DNA of 32,034 nucleotides, taken from assembly GCF_001440035.1 (NCBI RefSeq), contig NZ_LJYG01000101.1, positions 1-32,034 on the forward strand, given 5' to 3'. Of this stretch, positions 17,001-24,499 are shown in pieces. Numbering within the stretch: the stretch's first letter is position 1; every line of letters starts with the position of its first letter. A model generated the notes under the pieces. The model saw nothing but the letters and a program-made list of their open reading frames with translations, ran no database searches and was not told the origin of the DNA. The DNA is from Bradyrhizobium manausense. Its GTDB lineage: Bacteria > Pseudomonadota > Alphaproteobacteria > Rhizobiales > Xanthobacteraceae. The translations under genes were made by a program, and so were the position numbers.

Positions 17001-17635
17001 TGATACAGCTCCTGCTCGTTCTTTGCACGAAGGATGGCTTCATTGGTCGCGCTGAGCGCGCCGAACATGCGGTTGAGCCGCCGCGTCGTCCGCTCGCTGG
17101 CCTGCCGCGCGGCCTCGCGCGCAAAATTCTCCAGCGCGTAGGAAATGTTGGTCGACATGCGCTCGAACAGCGACACGATCTGCTCGTTCAGCGAGTTGGC
17201 CTCGCTGCGGGTCACGTACAGCACACCGACGCTGCTGCCGTTACATAGAAGCGGTAGCGCCGCCGCGGCGCCGATATTCGCTTTGGTCGCGCCCTCACGC
17301 CATGCCAGCGAGCGCGGATCATTCAGATAGTCGTTGCTGATGCAGAGCTTCTGGGTGCGAAACGCCTCGCCGCCGACACCCAAGCCCTCGGGCGCGCCGG
17401 CTTCGGTGGTGATCTTGAGCGCGCGCAGGCGAGCCACGTCGTCGCCACGACCGGCAGCGAAACGCAGGTGCTGGCCCTCCGGCTCCACCAGGAACACCGC
17501 GACGGCCATGAAGTCTCCGCTGGAAAACCCGGCGTCGCAGACCATCTGGTACAGCTCCTCCGGCGATTTCGCGTAGAGGATCGCTTCGTTAATGGCGCTC
17601 AGCGCCGCAAAGGTGCGCGCGAGTGACGTCGACAC
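14072..17635 (-). CDS. Four-GAF GGDEF-EAL cyclic-di-GMP protein
   Basis: The 1187-residue protein has no signal peptide or membrane segment and should be cytoplasmic. Four tandem GAF domains occupy about residues 1-175, 187-355, 368-535 and 550-720; each opens with a near-identical FAALSATNEAI helix, and domains 3 and 4 share AFRTRQPCI and FVELLQRL blocks. Next come the GGDEF domain (about 735-895), with intact GGDEF (813-817) and an I-site RASD (804-807) five residues ahead, and the EAL domain (about 905-1155), with EALLRW (941-946), LEVTES, IDDFGTGYSS, KIDRSFV and VAEGVE. Both synthase and phosphodiesterase sites look complete. It starts with GTG, with GGGAG eight bases ahead. The GAF ligands are unknown. 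It is convergent with the polysaccharide locus. Confidence 0.95.
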   Translation of the reverse strand: MSTSLARTFAALSAINEAILYAKSPEELYQMVCDAGFSSGDFMAVAVFLVEPEGQHLRFAAGRGDDVARLRALKITTEAGAPEGLGVGGEAFRTQKLCISNDYLNDPRSLAWREGATKANIGAAAALPLLCNGSSVGVLYVTRSEANSLNEQIVSLFERMSTNISYALENFAREAARQASERTTRRLNRMFGALSATNEAILRAKNEQELYQLVCDASVHGGKSLATFVLLKEPDSHWLKPVAGTGENLETVAQTLYSTDPDNPYGRGISGEVFRTQKPIVERDLARRTKGTPWEQPNVNTGVAALVAAPLVKHGQSIGVILAFLSQSWAADGEVVGLMLRIAENVCFAIDNFDREAEKARIAEEEERLARMYAALSATNEAILRAHSRAELFDLVCEATAKGAKFTSAAIALVDHQAELLRVAACYGPNADAVRNFRFSTSDQVPEGRGLTGTAFRTRQPCISNDVLSDDRIKPWADNARRHGIGSAAALPLFSGDRIEGVFVFNSPERGTFTPEFVELLQRLQANVAFALDNFDRADERARAEAQKERLTRMFAALSATNEAIVRAKSRTELFELVCRAASTGGKFTSTTIALASADSDRLAIVASAGPSAETTRNVRLSVDADRPEGRGMSGTAFRTRQPCIVNDYVNDGRVSAFHAVVRIDGARSGAAFPLITHDKAVGVMIYMSTEQDTFTSEFVELLQRLADNVSFAMENFDRADEKNKADERIEYLASHDSLTDLPNRETFNGLLREAIDNAQRHDHRFAVLFIDLDRFKVINDSLGHEAGDLLLLEVANRLRGALRASDVVARLGGDEFVVILDQCGEIDDVQRIAAGLLAALAEPMELAGHECHTTASIGIAMYPANGADAQTLTKNADMAMYLAKEDGKNGYRLFSKEVKTQSIERLSLESALRRALEREQFSLNYQPKVDIETGQITGVEALLRWNHPDLGNVSPAQFIPLAEETGLIVPIGRWVLKEACAQAMAWQRRGLLPLSMAVNLSPRQFADEHLLQDVDEALAASGMSPVLLQLEVTESMMMRNVGRALKVLDAIQSRGIRLAIDDFGTGYSSMSLMKHFPIDTIKIDRSFVRDLPQDSEDQAIAQAIISMGKALGMTVVAEGVENAEQEAFLRTHGCDEMQGFLISRPLPAKQVAELLRPIELPIAPPLQPETDLAVDEAGPVLKRAIV

Positions 17636-17931
17636 GATCTCAACTCCCGGGCATTTCTGCCGATTTTTCCCGGGTACCTTATGAATAGGGATCGCCTAAG
17701 TGGTCGTTATTGCGGCAGGGAAACCGCCAATCAGGGTGAACGAGCAGCGAATGATAGCTGAAAAATGTCCGGGAATACCGCCGCGCGGCAGGAGCCTTCG
17801 ACCAAAGGCGCGCTCTGTCTACGAATTTGCAGCCCTGTATTGGTTTACGGGAGATTGATATCACACCTCCGCTTTGAGACGATGGCACCCAACAACAGGT
17901 CCGTTAAGGGCACGAAAGCCGAGGGAACGCC

Positions 17932-18033
17932 ATGCCGATCATCAAGGCCGACCGCCTCACGCGCGTCAGCGCGGCGCTGCTCCGAGCCGCCGGCGCCTCC
18001 GAGGACTTCCACATCGCCCTCGATCTGTCCTGA
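17932..18033 (+). pseudogene. N-terminal remnant of an Ldh-family dehydrogenase
   Basis: A 33-codon frame with a good ribosome site (GAGGGA at 17921-17926) begins MPIIKADRLTRVSAALLRAA and continues GASED before a non-family end, FHIALDLS and stop. The opening matches the usual start of the malate/L-lactate dehydrogenase (Ldh_2) family, where residues up to the AAGAS motif are followed by the NAD-binding core. That core is missing, so this looks like the stump left by an internal deletion. It ends 19 bp before the monooxygenase start and could act as a leader peptide for the operon. The family match is from memory of the consensus and rests on about 25 residues. Confidence 0.5.
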
Positions 18034-18052
18034 CACATCCGGAGACAGCAGC

Positions 18053-19420
18053 ATGGACAGGCAGATGGTCCTGGTCGGCTTCCTTCAGGCGCAGAACTGC
18101 ACGAACTTGCCGAGCTCGTGGCGGCATCCGGACTCGCGCAGCGACTTCATGTCGGCGGATTATTACCAGGAGATCGCGAAAATTCTCGAAGCCGGCAAAT
18201 TCCACATGGCCTTCTTCGACGATCGTCTCGCCATGCCGGACCGCTACGGCAACGACCACGCCCATACCGTCGAATACGGCATCCGCTGCGTGAAGATGGA
18301 TCCGATTGTCGTGCTGACCACGATGGGCATGGTGACCGACAAGCTCGGCCTAGGGGCAACCTGCTCGACCACCTATTACGAGCCGTTCGACGTCGCGCGC
18401 CGCTTTGCCACGCTCGATCTGATGTCGGGCGGGCGCGCGGGCTGGAACGTCGTGACCTCGCTCAACGACGGCGAGGCGCTCAATATGGGACGGGACTCCC
18501 ATCCCGAACATGATTCCCGCTACGACAAGGCCGACGAATTCATGGAGGTCGTGCTCGGCCATTGGGACACATGGGGGGACGGCGCGCTCATCATGGACAA
18601 AAAGACCGGCCGCTTTGCCGATCCGACCAAGGTGAAGCGGCTCGATCACAAGGGCGCGGCCTTCAAGTCCCGCGGGCCGTTCACCGTGCCGCGCTCACAG
18701 CAGGGCCATCCTGTCATCATCCAGGCCGGCGCATCCGGCCGCGGCCAGCGCTTTGCCGGACGCTGGGGCGAAGTCATCTTCACCGCCGCGCGCAATCTCC
18801 AGGGCGCCAAGGACGGTTACGCCGCCGTGCGCAACGAGGCCGCCAAGGCCGGCCGCGATCCTGATCAGATGTTCCTCTGCAATCTGACCACCCCGGTCTG
18901 CGCTGCGACCAAGGCGGAGGCCGAAGACAAGATGGCGCTGATCAACAAGCTGCCGCTCGAGATCGACGCACTGTCGCTGCTATCAGAAGCGCTCAATTAC
19001 GATTTTGCTTCCAAAGGTCTCGACGAACCGCTGACGACGGACGACCTCAGGAGCATGCAGGGCATTCTGGGCATCCGCGACGGCGTGCTGAAGGCTTCGG
19101 GCAAGAGCAATCCGAGCGCGCGCGACTTTGTCACCTTCTCCGGCCGCGGCCACGTGCATGACGCCATGGTCGGCGGCCCCAAGGAGATCGCGGACAGACT
19201 GGAAGAAATGTTCGTCGAGCGCGGCTGCGACGGCTTTGTCATCGCGGCGACGTACGTGCCCGGCTCCTATGCCGATTTCGTGCAGCATGTCGTGCCGGAG
19301 CTGCAGCGGCGCGGCCTGTTCCAGAAGGACTATCGCGGCAAAACGCTGCGGGAGAATCTCGGCTTGGCGCGCCCGGCCGCCGGTGCCTGGAAAGTGCAGC
19401 CGCACGATGCCGCGGAATAA
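18053..19420 (+). CDS. LLM-class flavin-dependent monooxygenase (NtaA/SnaA/DszA type)
   Basis: The 455-residue product is a bacterial-luciferase-like TIM-barrel monooxygenase of the NtaA/SnaA/DszA branch. These enzymes use FMNH2 from a separate reductase and O2 to oxidise substrates such as nitrilotriacetate, dibenzothiophene sulfone or alkyl sulfur/nitrogen compounds. Family blocks are FHMAFFDDRLAMPDRYG, LGLGATCSTTYYEPFDVARRFATLDLMSGGRAGWNVVTSLN, the long HPVIIQAGASGRGQRFAGRWGEVIF segment, and GFVIAATYVPGSYADFVQHVVPELQRRGLF at the end. The ATG at 18053 has GGAGAC at 18041-18046; in-frame sequence upstream back to 17765 has no family character. It is followed 15 bp later by an FAH-family gene. 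No flavin reductase gene is in the window. The substrate is unknown. Confidence 0.92.
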   Translation: MDRQMVLVGFLQAQNCTNLPSSWRHPDSRSDFMSADYYQEIAKILEAGKFHMAFFDDRLAMPDRYGNDHAHTVEYGIRCVKMDPIVVLTTMGMVTDKLGLGATCSTTYYEPFDVARRFATLDLMSGGRAGWNVVTSLNDGEALNMGRDSHPEHDSRYDKADEFMEVVLGHWDTWGDGALIMDKKTGRFADPTKVKRLDHKGAAFKSRGPFTVPRSQQGHPVIIQAGASGRGQRFAGRWGEVIFTAARNLQGAKDGYAAVRNEAAKAGRDPDQMFLCNLTTPVCAATKAEAEDKMALINKLPLEIDALSLLSEALNYDFASKGLDEPLTTDDLRSMQGILGIRDGVLKASGKSNPSARDFVTFSGRGHVHDAMVGGPKEIADRLEEMFVERGCDGFVIAATYVPGSYADFVQHVVPELQRRGLFQKDYRGKTLRENLGLARPAAGAWKVQPHDAAE

Positions 19421-19435
19421 CAACAAGGACAGAAC

Positions 19436-20221
19436 ATGCGCTGGCTGAAATTCACCGCCTCCGGCAAGACCTCCTGGGGCGTGGTCGAAGGCGATCAAGT
19501 GATCGCGGTCGACGGCGATCCTCTCAGTGAATGGCAGCGCACGTCGCGCACGCATCCGCTGTCGCAAGTGAAGATCGAGCTGCCGCTGATCCCCCGCACC
19601 TTCTACTGCGTCGGGCTGAATTATCTGAAGCACCTCAAGGAAGCCGCCGACAAGGCCGGTATGGTGCCGGCCGTGCCTGATCGCCCCGAGATCGGCTACC
19701 GCGCCCAGAATGCGCTGATCGCGCATGACGAGGATGTCGTGATCCCGTCGCTTGCGACGGAGAAGATCCATTACGAGGGCGAGCTCGTGGTCGTCATCGG
19801 CAAGAAAGTGAAGCACCTCACCGAAGCGAACGCGATGGAGTGCGTGTTCGGCTACACCATCGGCAACGACGTCAGCGAACGTTCATGGCAGAAGGCCGAT
19901 CGCAGCCTGTGGCGCTCGAAGAATGCCGACACGTTCAAGCCGATGGGTCCCTGGATCGAGACCGAGGCTGATCTTGCCAAGATGAAGACGATCGTGCGCG
20001 TCAATGGCAAGGAGACCAACCGCTTCGCGACGAACGACATGATCTTTGGCGTGGTGCCGTTCCTGGTCGAGTTGACGAAGTATTTCACGCTGTGGCCGGG
20101 TGATGTGATCTGGATGGGCACCGATGGTGCGTCACCTGACATCAAGCACGGCGATGTCGTGGAGATCGACATCACCGGTGTCGGGACGTTGCGGAACAGG
20201 TTTGTGCGGGAGCAACGGTAA
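19436..20221 (+). CDS. Fumarylacetoacetate hydrolase (FAH) family protein
   Basis: The 261-residue protein carries the FAH fold. The metal-binding acidic residues are visible as Glu114 and Glu116 in HYEGELVVVIGK and Asp145 in YTIGNDVSERSWQ. FYCVGLNYLKHLKEA (56-70), FKPMGPWIETEADL and PGDVIWMGTDGAS are further conserved blocks. Members cleave or decarboxylate beta-diketo acids or acylpyruvates, for example at the end of aromatic catabolic routes. AAGGA lies 6 bases ahead of the start, and the gene is 15 bp behind the LLM monooxygenase gene, so the two are co-transcribed and probably act in one degradation path (inference). The product could equally be an acylpyruvase or oxaloacetate decarboxylase-like enzyme. 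Confidence 0.92.
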   Translation: MRWLKFTASGKTSWGVVEGDQVIAVDGDPLSEWQRTSRTHPLSQVKIELPLIPRTFYCVGLNYLKHLKEAADKAGMVPAVPDRPEIGYRAQNALIAHDEDVVIPSLATEKIHYEGELVVVIGKKVKHLTEANAMECVFGYTIGNDVSERSWQKADRSLWRSKNADTFKPMGPWIETEADLAKMKTIVRVNGKETNRFATNDMIFGVVPFLVELTKYFTLWPGDVIWMGTDGASPDIKHGDVVEIDITGVGTLRNRFVREQR

Positions 20222-20227
20222 CCGGTG

Positions 20228-20320
20228 CCGTAGGGTGGGCAAAGGCGCTCTTGCGCCGTGCCCACCATCTTTCTCCGCCATGAAATAACGTGGGCACGCT
20301 TCGCTTTGCCCACCCTACGG
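20228..20320. repeat. GTGGGCAAAG palindromic repeat, 93 bp
   Basis: Perfect 17-nt outer arms pair: CCGTAGGGTGGGCAAAG (20228-20244) and CTTTGCCCACCCTACGG (20304-20320). Each arm is followed inward by its own small hairpin (GGCGC/GCGCC-type and GGGCACGCTTCG). It occupies the whole space between the convergent FAH and Lrp genes. Confidence 0.88.
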
Positions 20321-20328
20321 CAGCTTCT

Positions 20329-20784
20329 TCAAAACGGCAGCGCGACGCTGGTCTTGATCTCCTTCAGCACCACATTGCTGCGGACGTAGCGAATGCCGGG
20401 GATGCGGAACATGAACTCGTCGAGAAAACGATTGTAGGCCGCCATGTCCTGCACGACGACGCGCAGGTGATAATCGGCATCACCGGTGGTCGCAAAACAC
20501 TCCAGCACCTCGCGGCGCGTGGTGACGCGCGAGACGAACTCGTCGACGAATTTGGCGTCGTGCCGCTCCAGCGAAACATGGAGGATGGCCGACATCGCAA
20601 AGCCCGCCTGCTCGCGCGCGATGAGAGCGGCATAGCCGCGGATGATGCCGCTGTCCTCGAGTGCGCGCACCCGGCGCCAGCAGGCCGAGGTCGACATGCC
20701 GACCTCGTCGGCGAGCTGCTGGTTGGTGGCGCGACCGTCCTTCTGGAGGTGAGCGAGAATCCTGACGTCCTGGTCTTCAACCAT
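20329..20784 (-). CDS. Lrp/AsnC-family transcriptional regulator
   Basis: This 151-residue protein has the normal Lrp size. The N-terminal helix-turn-helix covers about residues 20-45 (TNQQLADEVGMSTSACWRRVRALEDSGIIRGY), and the C-terminal RAM domain (about 65-145), which binds amino acids and drives oligomerisation, contains ILHVSLERHD, ECFATTGDADYHLRVVVQDM and IPGIRYVRSNVVLKEIK. The ATG at 20784 is preferred because a GAGG sits 8 bases ahead on its strand; an in-frame ATG at 20814 would add ten residues. It is divergent from indolepyruvate ferredoxin oxidoreductase, an amino-acid catabolic enzyme. The likely role is local control of that gene in response to an aromatic or branched amino acid, as with other Lrp-type catabolic regulators. 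Confidence 0.94.
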   Translation of the reverse strand: MVEDQDVRILAHLQKDGRATNQQLADEVGMSTSACWRRVRALEDSGIIRGYAALIAREQAGFAMSAILHVSLERHDAKFVDEFVSRVTTRREVLECFATTGDADYHLRVVVQDMAAYNRFLDEFMFRIPGIRYVRSNVVLKEIKTSVALPF

Positions 20785-20837
20785 CGAGAGCCTCAAATTG
20801 ATAAAATATACCACATTTCGTCGGAATTAGCAAAAAT

Positions 20838-20914
20838 CTGCCGATACAGTAGCTTAACTGGGAAAAATAGGTAAGACCTACCAGTCCCCCGGGCCTAACC
20901 TTCGCTATCGGCAG
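20838..20914. promoter_or_regulatory. Candidate Lrp operator region
   Basis: In the 150-bp divergent spacer, CTGCCGATA (20838-20846) and TATCGGCAG (20906-20914) form a perfect 9-bp inverted repeat. Between them is a smaller dyad, TAGGTAAGACCTA (20868-20880). The flanking DNA 20785-20870 is AT-rich. Spaced dyads of this kind suit multimeric Lrp-type binding, but no binding motif for this regulator is known here. Confidence 0.4.
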
Positions 20915-20934
20915 GACGCCGCGCGAGGTCCACC

Positions 20935-23900
20935 ATGGACGCCATTCCGTCACTCGATGCCTACGAGCTCTCCGACCGCTACGATCGCGAGGAGGGCCGG
21001 GTCTTCCTCACGGGCACGCAGGCCATTGTCCGCATCGCACTCGATCAGGTGCGACGCGACCGGGCGGCGGGGCTCAACACCGCCGGCTTCATCTCCGGCT
21101 ATCGCGGCTCGCCGCTCGGCGGCATCGATCTCGAGCTCTGGCGCATCCAGCAGCGGCTTGAGAAAGACCGCATCGAATTCCTCCCCGCGGTGAACGAGGA
21201 CCTCGCGGCGACCGCGGTGCTCGGCTCGCAACAGGTGGAGACGCAAGGAGAGCGCGAGGTCGATGGCGTATTCGGGCTGTGGTACGGCAAGGGCCCCGGC
21301 GTCGACCGCTCTGGTGACGCGCTCAAGCACGGCAACGCCTACGGCTCCTCGCCACATGGCGGCGTGCTGGTCGTCGCCGGCGACGATCATGGCTGCGTGT
21401 CGTCCTCGATGCCGCACCAGTCCGACGTCGCCTTCATGAGCTGGTTCATGCCGACGCTGCACCCCGCAAGCGTCGACGAATATCTTGAATTCGGCGAATA
21501 TGGCTATGCGCTGAGCCGCTTCTCCGGCATGTGGGTCGGCTTCAAGGCGATCTCGGAGATCGTGGAGTCAGGCGCCTCCGTCGCGCTGCGCCCGCCGCGC
21601 CTTTTTCGCACACCCGACTTCAGGCCGCCGCCTGATGGACTGCACTATCGCTGGCCCGATCTGCCGGGCCCGCAAATCGAGGAGCGGCTGGAGGCGAAGA
21701 AACACGCGGTGTACGCCTTCGCAAAAGCCAATCCGATCGATCGCCACATCTACGACATTCCAAACGCCACCTACGGCATCGTCACCACAGGCAAGGCGCA
21801 TCTCGACCTGATGGAGGCGCTCCGGCTGATGGGCCTCGACGAGGCCGCCTGCCGCAGTATCGGCATCGATATCTACAAAGTCGGCATGGTCTGGCCGCTG
21901 GCGCTGCACGACGCCATGGATTTCGTGAAGGGCAAACGCGAGATCCTCGTGGTCGAGGAGAAGCGCGGCATCATCGAGAGTCAGTTCAAGGAATATTTTT
22001 ACGACTATCCCGGCGCCAAGCCCGAGCGCATGGTCGGCAAGCATGACGAAAACGGCGCACGACTGATCTCCTGGATCGGCGAGCTGTCACCACGCGCACT
22101 GGCTGGCGTGCTCGCCCGCCGACTCGATCCGATGTTTCCAGGGCTCAATCTTGCCGCGCGTGCAGCCGCCCTGATGCCGGAAGCTGCGCGCACGATCAAC
22201 GTCTTGGGCGCGACACGTACGCCGTATTTCTGCTCGGGCTGCCCGCACAACACCTCGACAAAAGTGCCCGAGGGCTCAAAGGCGCTGGCCGGCATCGGCT
22301 GCCATTTCATGGCGAGCTGGATGGACCGCGAGACCTCGTCGCTGATCCAGATGGGCGGCGAGGGCGTGAACTGGGCGGCCTCGTCGCGATTTACCGGCCA
22401 CAAGCACGTGTTCCAGAATCTCGGCGAGGGCACCTATTACCACTCCGGCTCGATGGCGATCCGCCAGGCGATCGCTGCGAAAGCCAACATCACCTACAAG
22501 ATCCTGTTCAACGACGCCGTCGCCATGACCGGCGGCCAGCCGGTCGACGGCCCCGTCAGCGTGCAGGCGATCGCGCACAGCGTCCGCGCCGAGGGTGTGA
22601 CGCGCATCGCGCTGGTGTCGGACGATCCCGCACAATTCTCGCCGGCCGATCTCCCTGATGGCGTCACCATCCATCCGCGCGAGGAGATGGACGCGGTGCA
22701 GCGCGAGCTGCGCGAGGTCTCCGGCGTCTCGGTGCTGATCTACCAGCAGACCTGCGCCACCGAGAAACGGCGGCGGCGCAAGCGCGGGCAGATGGCCGAT
22801 CCCAAGCGCTTTGCCTATATCAACGACCTCGTCTGCGAGGGCTGCGGCGACTGCTCGGTCGAGTCCAACTGCCTCAGCGTCGAGCCGAGAGAGACCCCGT
22901 TCGGCCGCAAGCGACAGATCAACCTGTCCGCCTGCAACAAGGACTTTTCCTGCCTTAACGGCTTCTGCCCGAGTTTTGTGACCGTCGAAGGCGCGACGCG
23001 GCGGAAGAAGAGCGCCAGCCGGATCGACGCGATCGGCCATGCAGCGACGCTCGCCCTTCCCGCCCCCGCAACGCTCAATCGGCCCTACGACCTGCTCGTG
23101 ACCGGTGTCGGCGGCACCGGCGTGATCACGGTCGGCGCGCTGATCGGCATGGCCGCTCATCTCGAGCGTCGCGGCGTCTCGGTGCTGGACTTCACCGGCT
23201 TTGCCCAGAAATTCGGTCCCGTGCTGAGCTACATCCGCCTGGCCGCAAGCCCTGAGGCGCTGCATCAGGTCCGTATCGACCAGGGTGCAGCCGACGCGCT
23301 GATCGGCTGCGACCTTGTCGTCAGCTCCTCGCCCAAGGCCTCCGGCACCTATCGCCGCGGCACGCGCGCGGCGATCAATACTGCAGAGATGCCGACGGGC
23401 GACGTCGTCCGCCTCCGCGACGCCGATCTCGCCTCGCCTGCGCGCCTGCGCGCAATCCGGCAGGTCACCGGCAACGACAATGTCGACAGCATCGACGCCA
23501 ATGCGCTCGCCGAGCGCCTGCTCGGCGATGCCGTTTACGCCAATATCATCATGCTGGGCTTTGCCTGGCAGCGCGGACTGGTGCCGGTCTCGCTATCGGC
23601 GCTGCTGCGCGCGATCGAACTCAATGGTGTCGCGATCGAGCGCAACAAGCAGGCCTTTGCGTGGGGCAGGATCGCTGCCGCCGATCCGGGCTTCCTGCCG
23701 CAGACGAATGAAGCGCCGAAGGCCGAGACGCTCGACCAGATCATCCTCAGACGCTCCGATTTCCTCACGGCCTACCAGGATGACGCCTACGCGGCGCGCT
23801 ACCGGGCGCTGGTCGGAAAAGTCCGCGAGGCCGAAGCCGGGCTCAACAGCGAGGCGCTGACCGAAGCCGTCGCGCGCGCCCTGTTCAAGCTCATGGCCTA

Positions 23901-24384
23901 CAAGGACGAATATGAGGTCGCGCGTCTGCACATGCAAAGCGGCTTCCTCGATGAGCTGAAGCGCGAATTCGAAGACGGCTTCAGCGTGCAGTATCACCTC
24001 GCGCCGCCATTTCTGCCGTCCGGTCACGACGCGCGCGGCCGCCCGCGCAAGCGCGCTTTCGGCCAGTGGATCCGGCTGCCGCTCGCGGTATTGGCGCGGC
24101 TCAAGGCGCTGCGCGGAACGCCGTTCGATCCGTTCGGCTATGCGGCCGAGCGGCGAACCGAGCGCGAGCTGATTGCCTGGTACGAAAGCATCATCGCGCA
24201 AATGCTCGGCAAGTTCGATGCTGCGCATCTGCCCGATCTCATCGCCATCGCCAAAGCGCCGATGGAGATCCGCGGTTATGGGCCGGTGAAAGACATCGCC
24301 ATCGCGAAAGTGAAGCCCGAGGTCGAGCAGCTGCTTGCGCGTTTGGCCACATCTTCGCCGGCGAACATGCGCGCCATCGGTTGA
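20935..24384 (+). CDS. Indolepyruvate ferredoxin oxidoreductase, fused subunits
   Basis: The 1149-residue protein is the single-chain form of IOR, which oxidatively decarboxylates indolepyruvate and other aryl-2-oxoacids to acyl-CoA with a ferredoxin-type acceptor. The first ~400 residues are the alpha-type domain (TGTQAIVRIALDQ, GFISGYRGSPLGG). CSGCPHNTST (433-442) and GIGCHFMASW (453-462) begin the thiamine-diphosphate domain, with NDAVAMTGGQPVDGP (526-540). Cysteines for Fe-S clusters are at 634, 637, 640 and 646 (CEGCGDC) and 667, 673 and 678. The gamma-type domain starts at about 718 with VTGVGGTGVITVGALIGMAAH. The start has GAGG 6 bases ahead. Length and domain order are normal for proteobacterial fused IOR. 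Likely substrates are Trp, Phe or Tyr transamination products. Confidence 0.95.
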   Translation: MDAIPSLDAYELSDRYDREEGRVFLTGTQAIVRIALDQVRRDRAAGLNTAGFISGYRGSPLGGIDLELWRIQQRLEKDRIEFLPAVNEDLAATAVLGSQQVETQGEREVDGVFGLWYGKGPGVDRSGDALKHGNAYGSSPHGGVLVVAGDDHGCVSSSMPHQSDVAFMSWFMPTLHPASVDEYLEFGEYGYALSRFSGMWVGFKAISEIVESGASVALRPPRLFRTPDFRPPPDGLHYRWPDLPGPQIEERLEAKKHAVYAFAKANPIDRHIYDIPNATYGIVTTGKAHLDLMEALRLMGLDEAACRSIGIDIYKVGMVWPLALHDAMDFVKGKREILVVEEKRGIIESQFKEYFYDYPGAKPERMVGKHDENGARLISWIGELSPRALAGVLARRLDPMFPGLNLAARAAALMPEAARTINVLGATRTPYFCSGCPHNTSTKVPEGSKALAGIGCHFMASWMDRETSSLIQMGGEGVNWAASSRFTGHKHVFQNLGEGTYYHSGSMAIRQAIAAKANITYKILFNDAVAMTGGQPVDGPVSVQAIAHSVRAEGVTRIALVSDDPAQFSPADLPDGVTIHPREEMDAVQRELREVSGVSVLIYQQTCATEKRRRRKRGQMADPKRFAYINDLVCEGCGDCSVESNCLSVEPRETPFGRKRQINLSACNKDFSCLNGFCPSFVTVEGATRRKKSASRIDAIGHAATLALPAPATLNRPYDLLVTGVGGTGVITVGALIGMAAHLERRGVSVLDFTGFAQKFGPVLSYIRLAASPEALHQVRIDQGAADALIGCDLVVSSSPKASGTYRRGTRAAINTAEMPTGDVVRLRDADLASPARLRAIRQVTGNDNVDSIDANALAERLLGDAVYANIIMLGFAWQRGLVPVSLSALLRAIELNGVAIERNKQAFAWGRIAAADPGFLPQTNEAPKAETLDQIILRRSDFLTAYQDDAYAARYRALVGKVREAEAGLNSEALTEAVARALFKLMAYKDEYEVARLHMQSGFLDELKREFEDGFSVQYHLAPPFLPSGHDARGRPRKRAFGQWIRLPLAVLARLKALRGTPFDPFGYAAERRTERELIAWYESIIAQMLGKFDAAHLPDLIAIAKAPMEIRGYGPVKDIAIAKVKPEVEQLLARLATSSPANMRAIG

Positions 24385-24391
24385 CGCTCTT

Positions 24392-24481
24392 GTAGGGTGG
24401 GCAAAGCGGAAGCGTGCCCACCACCTCCATCAATCGGAAGAGATCGTGGGCACGGCGCAAGGGCGCCTTTGCCCACCCTAC
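24392..24481. repeat. GTGGGCAAAG palindromic repeat, 90 bp
   Basis: The outer arms GTAGGGTGGGCAAAG (24392-24406) and CTTTGCCCACCCTAC (24467-24481) are perfect 15-nt complements. This copy differs internally from the 20228 and 29035 copies. It lies between the convergent IOR and LysR genes, 7 bp after one stop and 18 bp before the other. Confidence 0.88.
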
Positions 24482-24499
24482 GGCACCGACGTCTGCGTC

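Noticed and set aside
17646..17674. Two CCCGGG palindromes just upstream of the GGDEF-EAL start as an operator
   Set aside because: Six-base GC palindromes are frequent in such DNA and the spacing gives no larger symmetry.
17765..18052. N-terminal extension of the LLM monooxygenase by 96 residues
   Set aside because: The added residues have no family character; a good ribosome site precedes the ATG at 18053.
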